DNA from: Halocaridina rubra
Lineage: Eukaryota > Arthropoda > Malacostraca > Decapoda > Atyidae
Length of the DNA: 64,000 nucleotides
Direction of reading: 5' to 3'
NCBI GenBank assembly: GCA_037179515.1
Contig: JAXCGZ010021037.1
Span: forward strand, 7,501 to 71,500
The notes under the pieces were generated by a model. It did no database searches. It was not told where the DNA came from and saw only the letters and a program-made list of their open reading frames with translations. Shown piece by piece: positions 26,354 through 40,711 of the stretch (position 1 is its first letter; each line of letters begins with the position of its first letter). The translations under genes and the position numbers were made by a program.

Positions 26354-27654
26354 CAGTGTTCCTTCCATTATTGCGAAGGTTCGGTTCCGGGACCCGAAGC
26401 GAGACAGGAAAATCGCGGAGTAGGATCAGCCTATATGTACATAGATATTTTAATTCATTTTTATGTTTACATCATACAAACTGTATAAACCCTCCCTGTA
26501 CTGTTAACAAACCACCCTTTACTTCATAAATAACAGCATGCAAGCGTAAATTTATATGACATACTCATGTACATAGGTATTTTACAATTATTTTTATGTT
26601 TACTGTATAAACCCTCCCTGTACTGTTAAAAAACCACCCTTTACTTTATAAATAACAGCATGCAACGTAAATTTTTATGTACATGATAGGTAAACTTACC
26701 TTATCTGTTATGGTTAACATTTTCCTTTGCCGCTTAGGCTCACTACAAGAAGCCTTAGAAGATGAAGGATGCTTGGGAGGCATTGCAACGGTTAAAATAT
26801 GCGAGTAAAAAAATTACAAGCAAAACGTATTAATAAGCACAACGTGAACGGCGCACACTTGAGTTAGACTGAATGAGCCTTTGTCCGAAACGCTGATAGC
26901 AGTATCGTATTTTACATGTTGCAATACTGTTAGTATTTATGTTTTTTTACTATTTTTTACTGTTTTATTATTCTTAGGCTAAGAAATACGTTTTTTTATC
27001 AATAAAATCATGAAACTACTGGAAATATAAATATGTATGCTAGCTCACGTAGCTGCGACCCCAATACACTGTACGCTATCGGACACAAGCAAAACGTTTA
27101 ATAAGCACAACGTGAACGGCGCACACGTGAGTTAGACGGAACGAGCCTTTGTCCGAAACACTGATAGCGGTATCATATTTTACATGTTGCAATACTGTTA
27201 GTATTTATGTTTTTTACTATTTTTTACTGTTTTATTATTCTTAGGCTAAGAAATACGTTTTTTATCAATAAAATCATGAAACTACTGGAAATATAAATAT
27301 ATATGCTAGCTCACGTAGCTGCGACCTCAATACATTGTAAGCTATCGGACACTATTTCGCATGATGCAATACTGTGAGTTATACTGTACGTAGGTATATC
27401 TAAATTTATGTTTTTTACTATTTTTTACTCTTTTATTATTCTTAGGCTGGGAAATAAATTTTTTTTATCAATTAGATAATAAAATATGTTTTTTTCAATA
27501 AAAAAAATTAAAATACTGAGAATTTTTATATTTTTAATATTTTAATATTTTTGCATATACCCAAAATATAAAATAATAATTAGAAAAAAAAAAAAAAAAA
27601 AAAAGTGGTAGTGAAAACGCGAACCAAGAAACACAATCCAGCGGGGGATCACTG
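26354..27654 (-). mobile_element. Tigger-like transposon D, internally deleted
   Basis: Ends CAGTGTTCCTTCCATTATTG and, at 27,654 on the other strand, CAGTGATCCCCCGCTGG, in TA-repeat surroundings. On the minus strand it keeps the 5' subterminal repeats, about 90 nt of transposase N-terminus (26,700-26,784; MPPKHPSSSKAS-type) and two 3' subterminal units. The whole DDE region is missing. At the deletion junction the HTH-coding sequence runs directly into GGTAAGTTTACCT. It is a non-autonomous derivative of the B family. Confidence 0.82.
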
Positions 27655-27655
27655 C

Positions 27656-27738
<83 letters not shown>
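27656..27738. repeat. (TA)n microsatellite
   Basis: Flanks transposon D on one side and a palindrome on the other. Confidence 0.97.
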
Positions 27739-27741
<3 letters not shown>

Positions 27742-27777
27742 TAATGCAATTTCACGAGACACGTGAATTTTGTAAAT

Positions 27778-27968
27778 GTGAATGGTTATGGCTACGTAAG
27801 GAAATTGAAAGAAATTTTCGAGATCATTAGTACTTACTACTTTCATGTGTATTACTAATCTTCAGAGGAATCCTCTGAAGATATATACAGTACTACACTT
27901 GAAAGTACTAAGTTTTAAGGATCTCAAAAATTTCTTTTGATTTCCTTACGTAGCCATAGCCATTCATA
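27778..27968. repeat. Spacerless palindrome between TA arrays
   Basis: Arms of about 90-100 bp centred at 27,870. The centre CTTCAGAGGA-A-TCCTCTGAAG is perfect, and the outer parts (for example GGCTACGTAAGGAAAT and ATTTCCTTACGTAGCC) match with scattered differences. Confidence 0.85.
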
Positions 27969-27976
27969 TACTGTGT

Positions 27977-27977
27977 G

Positions 27978-28009
<32 letters not shown>

Positions 28010-28029
28010 TATACATATATAATATATAT

Positions 28030-28090
<61 letters not shown>
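27977..28090. repeat. (TA)n microsatellite
   Basis: TA array with GTATATA and ATAATATA slips. Confidence 0.97.
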
Positions 28091-28094
<4 letters not shown>

Positions 28095-28995
28095 CACCCA
28101 ATGTCGTTAATTGGTTCCAGAAGAGACGACTTAAGTGGAAAAACGACTTAAATCAAATTAGCTTGTCTCTAGGCTAGCCTAGGCTAGGCTACGCCAAATT
28201 TACTTGTCTAGGCCAAACCGAAAATAACCATTCCTAGTTCTGTACTTTATTCATGAATGCAATTTTCAATAATATATGATTAATAAGAATCTATTTTAAG
28301 CTTACAAACAAATAAATTTTATTTTTTAATACTGCATAGTACAGAAAAAAAAGTACAGGTAATTAAATTTACAAATACCATTTGGTGATGTTTACCGTAC
28401 ATCGCGGATGCTTTATTTATGAATGTGGTTTGCTATGACATGATAATATAAAAGCCTTTTTTAAGGTTAAACACAAATACAGAAATTATTATTATTTTGC
28501 AATAATAATAATAATAATAATAAAAAAAATTACTTTAAATTTACCTTGGTGGGATACATCGCGGACGTAGATGGCTGTGGATCATCAACATCAACAGCTG
28601 ATTCTGGCTGTTGTCGTCGTTGTCCAATAGGACAACAACGACAACAGCTAACAATGCTAACAATAGCGGGTTTGCGGGAATGATGAGTGACGACGTCTAA
28701 CGGTAGATATTGGAACTACTGTACGTATTTTAATAAGATTTCATATGCTTTTTTTCTTATTTATTGTACAATAACATCATTTTATGTGCTTTTGTTTTTA
28801 TTTATTGTACAGTAACATGATTTCATGTGCTTTTAATGGTTTTCTAGTGATATTATGATACCAATATTTGTAGCGAACAGACGTACAGTTGATTATAATG
28901 ACATAAACTTTATTATTTTTTTTTCCATATATTTTTTTGAAAATTGACGTATAATCGAGAACGACTAAACTCGAAACGACGTAAGCCAAGGTATA
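28091..28995. mobile_element. Possible non-autonomous TIR element between TA arrays
   Basis: Left end ACCTCACCCAATGTCGTTAA; right end (reverse complement) ACCTTGGCTTACGTCGTTTC. The ends share ACCT and GTCGTT in register, and both abut TA. The interior is AT-rich and has no transposase; it includes a short GTCGTTGTCC inverted repeat at about 28,612-28,642. The ends resemble other Tigger-like termini (ACCTTGGYTTACGTCG type). Confidence 0.5.

Positions 28996-28999
<4 letters not shown>

Positions 29000-29088
<89 letters not shown>
29000..29088. repeat. (TA)n microsatellite
   Basis: Uninterrupted TA array. Confidence 0.97.
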
Positions 29089-29092
<4 letters not shown>

Positions 29093-30673
29093 AGTTCTCA
29101 GAATAACGTGGAGACAGGTTCTCAGAGGTGACGGGTAAATGGAAAATCACGTGAAGAAACGAGTCATTTTCCATAGGAAACAATGATAAAGGGCATAGCT
29201 CGTTCCACAACCATCCATAGACACACTATACCATAGATATAAAATCAGTAAAACATATTTTATAAGTGCATAACAAAGCAGAAAGACCTGTAGTTATTTA
29301 TTTAAACATGCAAATATTGTACAGTATAAAAGATATAGAGATTTACTGTACAGTAAACAAATTAATACACTCTATTATGCGGTGAGCAACAGGCATACAC
29401 TGGGATGTGCATGGTGGCGGTGAGGAAGAGGATGCAAACGTTTGCCGCCTCCATATCAGCTGTTGCACCTTCGCACGCTATTTCCCTGATGATATTATAT
29501 CGAAAGTTTGTTTGCTGTTTGTTCTTAATGCGTCTTTTACATTATCTTCATTATATCCGATAGCATTCAGCGGTAGAAGTGGAGGAGGATGCAGGAGAAC
29601 GAACCCCTATCGGCAAATGTTTTGCCGCTTCTGTATCAGCTGATGCTTATCACTATTCAGGCCCAATATCTTACTCATAAAATATTTATTTACTCACTCT
29701 ATTTTGGGTTTATCTAATTTTCAAGATTATAGTATGTATCTATTAATATTCCTTGGTTCTAAACATCATTCTATCTTGTCTACATATCATCCGTGCTGCA
29801 TGAAATCTAAACGTAACAAAGTCAGCTGAGAGAAAAAGTAAGTTATAAAATTCGTTACAAAGAAATCGTATATCGGGGAAACTTAAATGAAATATATATA
29901 TTCTCTACACGCTATTTCCCTGACTATATTATATAGAAAGTTTGCTTGCTTTATAATATTTGATCCCACTAAGCGGTAGAAGAGGAGGAGGATGCAGGAG
30001 AACGAACCTCTATCGGTAAACATTTTGTCACACTCCGGTATCAGCTGATGCACCCTCGCACGCTATTTCCCTGACAATATTATATCAAATTTTTTTTGGC
30101 AGTTTGTTCTTAATGCTTTTTTTCAATTTTCTTCATAATATTCGATCACATTAAGCGGTAGAAGAGGAGGAGGATGCGGGAGAACGAACCTCTATCGGCA
30201 AACATTTTGTCACACTTCCGTATCAGCTGATGCACCCTCGCACGCTATTTCCCTGATGATATTATATCGAAAATTTGTTTGCTGTTTGTTCTTAATGCTT
30301 TTTTTCAATTTTCTTCATAATATTCGATTGCATTAAGCGGAAGAAGAGGAGGAGGATGTGGGAGAACGAACCTCTATCAGCAAATGTTTTGCTACTTCCG
30401 TATCAACTGATGCACCCTCGCACGCTATTTCCCTGACAATATTATATTGAAAATATGTTTACTATTTGTTCTTAATGCTTTTTTCAATTTTCTTCATGAT
30501 ATCCGATCGCATTAAGCGGTAGAAGAGGAGGAGGCTGGCAGAAAAGTGCCTCCGAGGCGGTCGATTGCTTTGCATGGGGGTTATTCACGAATTCGTATTT
30601 TTTTACTATTATTTTTTGGGGCGTTATTGCAATTTCGTGGCTAAATAAAAAAAAAGCGGAAAAAACTAACAAG

Positions 30674-30675
<2 letters not shown>
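29089..30675. other. Insert between TA arrays holding a 182-bp tandem repeat
   Basis: The block begins ACCTAGTTCTCAGAATAACG and ends (reverse complement) ACCTTGTTAGTTTTTTCC. The ends share only ACCT.GTT, so TIR status is weak. Most of the interior is the tandem array described separately; no transposase is encoded. Confidence 0.35.
29420..30560 (+). repeat. 182-bp tandem repeat, 4-5 copies
   Basis: AAGCGGTAGAAGAGGAGGAG recurs at 29,971, 30,153, 30,335 and 30,514, with an earlier diverged copy near 29,568. Each unit also has GCACGCTATTTCCCTGA and GTATCAGCTGATGCACC. An unrelated stretch of about 220 bp (29,647-29,890) separates the first copy from the rest. No reading frame is kept across units. 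Confidence 0.8.
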
Positions 30676-30905
<230 letters not shown>

Positions 30906-32222
30906 TGGTAGAAAATGGTACCGGAAAAGTTTGTTAGAATTATTCAGGAGATGTATAGGAGTGTGTATACCAGAGTGAGAAGCTTTGTTGGAGAGATAGA
31001 GGGATTTGAGGTAGGAGTGGGATTACATAAGGGGTCAGCACTTAGTCCATTCATCTTCAATATGGTGATGGAGGTAATGACCAAAGATGTGAGAGAAGAA
31101 GTGCCATGGTGCATATTATATGCAGATGACATTATATTGTATGCAGAGAGAGGGGAGGATTTGGAGGAGAAGTTGGAGGGATGGAGAGCAGCACTTGAGA
31201 AGAGAAGAATGAGGATAAGCAGGTCAAAGACCGAATATATGTGTGCCAACATTGCTGAGGATGGTGGACATAGCATAAGAATGGATGGGGAAGAAATAAA
31301 GAGAGTACAGAAGTTCAAGTACTTGGGGTCCATAGTAGAGGCTAGTGGAAGCATACATCAAGAAGTGAGACATCGAATTCACGCAGGATGGAATAACTGG
31401 AGGTCTGCATCTGGTGTTCTCTGTGACAAGAAGGTACCACTGAGATTGAAGGGAAAGTTTTAGAGGACCATTGTAAGACCAAATGTTGTATGGAACAGAA
31501 AGAGTAAGTATGAGGAAGACAGAGGAGAAGGGGATGGATGTAGCGGAGATGAAAATGTTGAGGTGGATGTCTGGAGTAACAAGGATAGAATTAGGAATGA
31601 GTATTTTTTTTTTTTTTTTTTTATGATTGTGACACCAGGACGGGCCAAAGAAAATTATAAAATAAAACAGCCCTCATCGGGCCTGGGCACGAAGAATACA
31701 TAAATAAAGAGAAACAGAGATGGAGAGTGTAATGACTTGTCAGATGTGAAGAGATAATAAAAGATGTGTGATGAATATCCAAGAATATTCAGTGTAGCTG
31801 TAGGCATAGAAAAAGAACCGTAACTGAAGGAAGACTTAACACTGAACTGTCCTGGACAGACCAATTTAAGTTCAAAAAACCTTCAGCTGTAGTATCGCAG
31901 AGGGCGTCTGGTGCCATGAGCCAACCTACTACATGACTGGATATAAGAGGATTGACAAAGGTAGTAGAATTATCAAAGAAAATACAGGAGGGAAGGCTTA
32001 GATGGTATGGACACCTGTTAAAACGGGACGAACATCATCTTGGAAGTTCGAGGTAGAAGGAGAAGAGGAAGACCAAGAAAAAGATGGCGTGATTGTATAG
32101 GGGAAGACTTGCAATGGAAGGGTATTGCTGAAAATGAAGCACAGAACAGAAATAGATGGAGACGACTCATTCACACGGCGACCCCATATAAAAATGGGTT
32201 AAAGCTGAGAAGAAGATAGATA
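30906..32222 (+). pseudogene. RTE-like non-LTR retrotransposon, 5'-truncated
   Basis: An open frame at 30,915-31,463 encodes the RT core: [19 protein letters not shown], an intact ILYADDIILYAE catalytic box, the SRSKTEYMC motif, and KFKYLGSIVEASG. After a SINE insertion (31,600-31,925) the C-terminus resumes (GRPRKRWRDC and [14 protein letters not shown], to about 32,215). The sequence starts abruptly at a TA array, so the endonuclease and RT fingers are missing. Clade placement (RTE-like) is from recollection of motif style and is less certain than the LINE call. Confidence 0.8.
31600..31925 (-). mobile_element. SINE-like repeat (family A), copy 3, most complete
   Basis: Begins on the plus strand with a T run of about 20 (the oligo(A) tail) and ATGATTGTGACACCAGGACG, and ends near GGCGTCTGGTGCCATGAGCC. 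It interrupts the LINE reading between its NEYI- and RGLTK-type positions. About 95% like 12,753-13,003 by eye. The head region (AGTAGGTTGGCTCATGGCAC on minus) is one I associate, from memory, with abundant decapod repeats. Confidence 0.8.
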
Positions 32223-32224
32223 CA

Positions 32225-34190
<1,966 letters not shown>

Positions 34191-34974
34191 TTTAAGTACG
34201 ATTTTTCTTGTTCAAATGGTGACTACACAGGAAAAAGATAATTCTCAGCATTAAACAAACAGATTTGAAAATATTTATAATCAAGTAACTTTATCTTATC
34301 TATCAAACTTGATTCCTAACAACAAGATGTTCCACAGGATAATCACTGTCAGTTATATCAAATCCTCTGAATATGCGAGATTAAATAAATAAAGAATGCT
34401 TAATTAGAAACTGTCAAGAAGAGAATAAGCACCAGCAGCAGGACAACTCTCCATACCAGAGATATTTTCAGACATTAAAGACTAAAATGCTACATATATA
34501 GTCATACCTTGCCTGAGGTCATTAATTTGTTTCAAGATTCACCATTCAAGCTGTAATCTGACCCAAGTCCAATATACAATAACCCCTTTATAAACGACCT
34601 AAACTCTCGTAAGCAATCCATCACTGTCGCTAATGGAGTACAATTACTCATTTAATAGTTCATAATGCTTACTGCCCTTCCAATGTACTGACAGTATACA
34701 TTCAAGATTTTCAATGATTATGTACAGTATTTCAAAAATGTTAACATCGATTTATATGTGACTTTGCACTACTTTATCACTTTTAATGAATTTTATGTCT
34801 TGTACAAATGTACAGTGCATTCTATACATATTTGTAATTTTTTTTATGCTTTTAAATTATTTTATACATTATTTTCTATACAGGGCTATATATGACCTTT
34901 TACTAGGGAGCTTAGGAGAAAGTGTGCATTGCACAATTTATTATTTTCTAACTATATTCTTTATTATTTTGCAG

Positions 34975-35151
34975 AACTAGTTTGCTGATAGTCTTGCCTC
35001 TATTGCTTCCAAAGTTGGAAAAGATGAAGCTGTTGTTGACCGGATCCATTCAAATAACTACTGTGAGGCAAAGGAGGCTGGAAATGTCTTCATTACACAG
35101 AAGTGGATCGCCAACAATTGGGTCAAAGTGAATATGAGTTACTAAAAGAAG
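34975..35151 (+). pseudogene. Exon-like fragment, possibly death-domain-like
   Basis: A pyrimidine-rich TTCTTTATTATTTTGCAG precedes the segment. From 34,981 one frame reads FADSLASIASKVGKDEAVVD then RIHSNNYCEAKEAGN and ends ITQKWIANNWVKVNMSY and stop. The spacing of LAS..A.KVG.DE..VD.I, NNY and a Trp in the last helix resembles a death-domain fold. That frame has a stop just after the first acceptor and would need the next AG (34,980). I do not recognise a specific gene. It could be a captured or decayed host exon. Confidence 0.25.
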
Positions 35152-35512
35152 GGATATAATAACGTTCGGCTCCTGTGCACCAGAAAAATTCTTCGAGGAA
35201 AGAAAAAATATCAGTGCTGAATCGTGTTGGAGGATTTTGAGTTTGACACTAATCTCTAAAGAGTAGCAACTCCAATCATACCCCTCAAGATTGCAGGATG
35301 TGCGAGATGCACAAAGCACTAACACAATATATTGAGGAAGTGATAGATTCTCTATTATTTTTACAATACTCTAACTGTAATAAAATGCTCTGTACTTTTA
35401 AACCCCCATTACTGAAGGTTGTATCATCCTTTATACTAAAATTAATTTAATTTGATATTGCACTTTTTTTTTTAACACTTAATATTTTTAAGCCTTTTAA
35501 ATAATTGTACAT

Positions 35513-36005
35513 ATTTTCTTTTTGAGTGTCACACCAGGACAGGCAAGAAAATTGCCCTAATCAGCCCCGGGCACGAAGAAAACATTAAGACAAAGAAAAG
35601 TAAAAGTTTAAGGACAAGGCAGAAACAAGGACATGATACACAATACGAAAAGGCGATGGCTGAAAGAATAGAAGTTTTGAGGAATTAGAGATATGGCAGG
35701 ATTTGGCCCGGAGACGATGATAGATCTGCTTTTTGAAGGAAGCTAGGTTATAAGAATTAGGAAAGACAGATGGGAGAGAATTCCTGAGTCTGGAGGTGGA
35801 TGGAAAGAAGCAGATGCTGCACCGACCAATCAGCGAGCTAAAATCTCCACACAGTACCTGTGAATCAAGGCTGCTTAGTGAGTGTTACATGGCCTAGGCA
35901 GCAGAAGAGAGATGCAACTTACAAATTCACTAGAGCAGCGATGGTAAAAGCAACGATAGAAAAGACAGGGATGATACCTTACAGCGAAGAGAAAGAGAAT
36001 CCAGA
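35513..36005 (-). mobile_element. LINE B, 3'-end fragment
   Basis: About 490 bp matching 51,815-52,315 in order: tail GAGTGTCACACCAGGAC, then CCGGGCACGAAG, GATCTGCTTTTTGAAGG and CACACAGTACCTGTGA on the plus strand. 5'-truncated before the RT. Confidence 0.75.
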
Positions 36006-36550
36006 TATATATTCTTATATTTAATTTTACATGATTCTGCTTATTTATTGTTTGTAGTTACTTTCTATCTTTATGGGATTTTAATATCTTTAGCTGACTG
36101 ACAAAACTGCATAAACTGATGTCTGTCAAATTTTATTTTTCCCCATTTTACTAGCAAAAATCCACGCAAGGCAAAATATGATTTAAGTCAAACCAACGTA
36201 AATCATGGTACACCTTTACATTCAAGTGAGATATTAACCTCTGACCCTTATGACCTTAAATTTAGAAGGTGCTTACTTGTAGGAACCATATTTACTAACA
36301 AGATGGTACCTATCAAATAAACATAAAGACTTAAATCAATTGCTGAAGTCATATGACTATGAAGTATTACAGTTTTCATTCATTTAAAAAATCTTTTTGT
36401 GCAAAGTTGCAATACATCTTCTGGCTATTCTCGAAGCATAAACGTTGTAATCATGCTCTCCTATAACCTAGTAGCATATTCATACAGAGTGCAGCTGAGC
36501 CTGAATTAACATATCTTAAATCGCTGTATCAAGACTTTCCATTTCAATGA

Positions 36551-36556
36551 TTTATT
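36551..36556 (-). terminator. Polyadenylation signal AATAAA for the candidate gene
   Basis: AATAAA on the minus strand, about 116 nt past the proposed stop. Such hexamers are common in AT-rich DNA, so the support is only contextual. Confidence 0.35.
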
Positions 36557-36671
36557 ATGGCATAATTACTGAATTACTATGCACAGACCTCCACATTATT
36601 ACCAATACTATCTACTGGATATACAGTGTATCATATGCACAATACATTTAAGTTTCACTTCTTGCTTTACA

Positions 36672-39600
36672 TTACCTTCCTCTAGCAGAATTGTCATTAT
36701 TGCCACCATCACGATTTTTGGCATTGGACCCAGGAGGTGCCCTATTGTTTTTAGGCTTTTTGGCCCTTTTTTTCTTGGCCACTGCTGCAACTGAAATACA
36801 ATGGAAATAGTCCAATTAGCTATATTACAAATAAAAAGTAACTTATAGAAAGGATCTTTTCAGTCACCAAAAATTTTTATATTATACGTATCCATAAATA
36901 CCTCTTATGTAAACACATGTAAAAGGCCATTGGTGCTTGAGAAGTTTTAAAATTCCTGTGCAAATAAAAACCATTGATCCTCTGCCCAATAATACTTTAT
37001 TTATAGACACACAAAGTAAGTCATCTATCCTTAAATTTTAATTATCAGGAACGACAACAAAAATAAGTCATCTATCCTTAAATTTTAATTACCCCCTGTA
37101 TCATGAATGACAACTAACAAAATTAAAGTAAGCTATGAAAAATAATATAAAAACATTGCATAGAAGTACAGTTTACTGTATTACGTAATGATTTAATCAT
37201 AACAGGAAAGGAAGACTAGCTCATCATTAATTGCATATTTTAAAGAGACAATCAACTTACAATAATATGCTACTCCTACTTCTGTCCACTCTCAAGCCCA
37301 TATCAAATCCAGTACAACCAACAACATGACTTTACACATAAAATGCACTAATATTCATATCTTCTAACTGTGACAATACATAATATGATATTAAATAACT
37401 GAATTTGCTACTATTAATTATAACCATAAGATAAGCTTTGCAGCTCTGACTGCCCTTATCCTGCCTATTCATTTATATAAAGTTCAAGAGACGCTTACAC
37501 GTTTCCTTTAAGAACCTACTTTTTAAATGACCAAATGACGTATGCACATCATAAAAATACTAACAAGTGATGTTGCAATTTTCTTACAATACCACAATAA
37601 CTTCCAATATCACTGGCATTTCAATTATCAAAAATATACACAGACAATTATATGAAAAATTCAAGGTACATATGTACCGATAACTGTTGCATTTCTAATA
37701 TAATTCCAAATCCAAGAGGTTCCTGACTACTAACCATTGAAAATTAAGCTTTCTTAGCTTCAGCACATACTTAACCATATACAGTATAAGCAAACTATAC
37801 AGGTATATTTATATCTACATAATGCAAAACGTTTTCTGCAGCAACTTCATCACAAAGTAGAGAAATAAATTTAATATGGTACAAGCAACACTGAATTCAA
37901 GTATGAATTTCACCATAAATTTGTGTACTTCTGGTTTCTTTGATAATCCTCTAAAGTATCAGGTCCACTGATGGAAAATGAGTCTTGGGTAGACCACCTA
38001 GACACTACCAGTTCCCAATGATGTTTCCTGTATTTGTTTCTAAGGCAGGCCCAGGATGGGAAAAAATTAAATTACATTATTCTACTTCATTTAAGCAAGT
38101 CTAAAGAGAATAACACCTAAATAACCTTTTCTTCTTTTCACTCCACTAATTAACATTTTCTTAATGGAAACGATCTTAAGGATATTTATTAATATCAGTC
38201 ATTTGATTATGATGATTTCCTCCTAAAATGTACCAAAAAATCAATCTTATCATGTTACTAATTAATTCCAAAAAGCTTTAGATAGCTCTTACTAACCTAC
38301 AACTAAATTTTTTGCTCAATATTATGTTCAGGTTAAACCATATATTTTGTAATTACTGTAATCTTAATAATATAGCCAGCTTCAATGAACAAGGAAAGTC
38401 CGGAAATGTATGTTATAACTGGCCAAAACAAATTAAAATTTTTATGACAAAATTGATGCATAAGGAGGAGTTTACTCATTCAGCTGACTGATCATTGTAT
38501 ACAGTATACTCCAATTACTTGAAAACGTATTAGTTCTGGCTAATGACCTGCCACAGTCAAGATATCTAAATTCCTTAAAGTTGCAAGCTATTTTCCAATC
38601 TTTAAACATAAGTATATCTTGAATAAAAATAAAATACTGCATGTACAAAAAACTTCACATTTCAAATTGTTATTGCATCAATGACTGGCAATGCATCATG
38701 GTTTTTGACACTATGCTGTATGCATTGAAATAATTCAAGCATTTAAGCATACATTTTTGTCTGTGTAATTCTGATAAATACATCTGTACAAGATAGCTTC
38801 ATTCACTACAGCTAAGTAAAGTTGGGATCTTGTAAAGATGAGAGACCCCAGGGTGCTCTAGGGCAGTTCTTATATAAAAGGCAAGTCACCTAACCTAACC
38901 TAGCAATTTACTGGGTTGTTTAACTTAACATGAGGTTCTGGGGGCTGCTTATCTATACAAGATCCAAGTTAGGCAAGGTTATTATGTCCATATGAACATT
39001 CCACATCCATACAATCCCTAGTAAGGCAGTAACTAAAAATGTACCTTATCTATTGGTAAGAATTACTTGTGGTTCCAAAATAAGCTAATAAAGCACTTAC
39101 TGCTGCGTTACTTATTCCAAATCAATCACATTAAGAAGCTTAATATGTTTCTTCATATTAAATAGGCGTTTAAAACTCACTTTGCTCTATAGGAGTTGGG
39201 GGCCACATTAGATCACAGGTAGGGTGAGTGAGTGAGGAATCAGCTAATAGATTTGATCCCACAAGAAGGGTATCCAGGTTAAATTCCCCAGTTCCATCAT
39301 GTCTATGTCCACCACTTTGTGAGTGGGGACAAGTTGTCTTACATAAAATGAAGCATGACTGCTCCCTGGGAGCTCCAAGCAATCAGTTCATCTGGGAGTT
39401 CATATTGCACTTCACATAAAAAAAACTAAAAATAATATATTTAAAAAGACAGCGTATATAGATTATACTTAATGCTGTTTTCGAATTATTAATAATGAGA
39501 TTATTCATATGACAACTGAACTTTCTCATGTTTCATAATAACTGGACTTATTCATGTTTCATAAAAATGGGCGGATTATGTAAAGAATAACTCCACGGTA

Positions 39601-40203
39601 CTCTGCGGTTATTCATATTTTCAAGGAAAGTCAATGAACCAACCAAACTGAACCACATTTAAACTTATAATTTATGGGGTTATTCAAGTTTACATAGGGT
39701 ACTGAAGGTTACCCATCGTAACAGAATCTGATTCAGCATACTCTACGCCTTCAAGAACGTTATCTTTCCGAAGTCATGGCCCAAATCCTATAATTATAAT
39801 GACAAAGTCCTGGAAGTTTGAGCTACCTTGAAACCGCCTAGGCCTATTGAGATTGGTGTACGGAGGCGTGCTTCTTAAACAAAGAGCATTTTCGTGATGT
39901 CAGGAACTAGGATTAATTGCCGTTTATATAACACTGAAAAGGACATGAAAAAGCTTTGCGGATATTAAACATGGGCGGAAATTACTGTTGATGTTCCTGC
40001 TGAAGTTTTTGATTTTGTCTAAAGGTTAGGGTAAAGCACCAAGAGGTCAGACTTCTACAACCCTGAAGGGTAGCCAAAGTTAGGTCCTTCTAGGGGCTAT
40101 GAGAACGAGTTTACTGCTTCCGCCACACTCTTGTCAATGCATTCATATATAACATTCACTAATACTTACTCCGACGATTCATGTCAGGCTTAGAGCTGCT
40201 CAT
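36672..40203 (-). CDS. Candidate two-exon host gene for a 50-residue basic protein
   Basis: Exon 1 codes from ATG at 40,203 to 40,170 (MSSSKPDMNRR plus one base) and is followed by a consensus donor GTAAGTATT. Exon 2 begins at 36,790 after TTTCCATTGTATTTCAG. Its phase completes the split codon and gives a Lys/Arg/Asn-rich chain (AAVAKKKRAKKPKNNRAPPG then SNAKNRDGGNNDNSARGR) to a stop at 36,672. AATAAA follows about 116 nt later. The intron is about 3.4 kb. Upstream, TATAAGCCAGTCAGTCC holds an Inr-like TCAGT about 125 nt before the ATG. The protein would be very basic, perhaps nuclear or RNA-binding; I do not recognise the family. Further in-phase exons inside the intron, or a donor at AGGAAG/GTAATG instead of the stop, are possible. 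The whole gene is inferred from splice logic. Confidence 0.4.
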
Positions 40204-40711
40204 CTCTACTCGCCACGGGCCAAATATCACTCTACTGACGGAGGTTATTGAGACTTTTCGCAACAGATGGCATTACTCTCTACCACTACACGCTAACAAA
40301 GGAATGCACAAGGGCGTCGCTGAAGGACTGACTGGCTTATACCATGTTGACCGAAGGATTTCCCGAATGAAGATTAAATGGAATAATGACTGGTATCGAG
40401 GAGGAGTTTAACTACGTTAAAATAAAAGTCATTATTTCAATTCAAAAAACTATATAGACATAATACAGAAATACGTGTTGAAAAACGTTACAGATTTTGT
40501 AGAATATTTTTTTCCTGAGAATTTACTAACGGAGATTCTACATTATGAATTTACAATTTTCGCATAACATTTAAAAATGAATCATATCCTGCACAAATGC
40601 TTATAATCAAAATGCCCATTATTATCTGTTGATAGCAATGCATATGAGTGCCCTTGAAAATTTTGAATAAATCTCCACTCTACTTATTCATTATAATAAC
40701 TGTTCTGTTTG

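Larger units (their letters stand above)
34498..36220. mobile_element. Possible TIR element carrying an exon-like fragment
   Basis: Left end GTCATACCTTGCCTGAGGTC; right end (reverse complement, about 36,220) GTGTACCATGATTTACGTTG. Both fit a degenerate Tigger-like end. The interior has an exon-like segment with acceptor (34,975-35,151) and a LINE B 3' fragment (35,513-36,005). No transposase. The ends are too diverged for certainty. Confidence 0.4.
36221..40711. other. Region of low repeat density
   Basis: Unlike the rest of the window it has no microsatellite longer than a few units and no recognisable transposon for about 4.5 kb. It contains the candidate two-exon gene described separately, with the region between its exons acting as intron. 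Short CCTAACCTAACC near 38,890 is too small to call telomeric. Confidence 0.5.

Noticed and set aside
28612..28642. Short inverted repeat GTTGTCGTCGTTGTCC as a regulatory hairpin
   Set aside because: A trinucleotide-like palindrome inside a transposon-like insert; no associated gene.
39170..39419. Open frames on both strands in the candidate intron
   Set aside because: Mutually overlapping, no recognisable motif, and no acceptor/donor pair in the right phase; treated as intronic.
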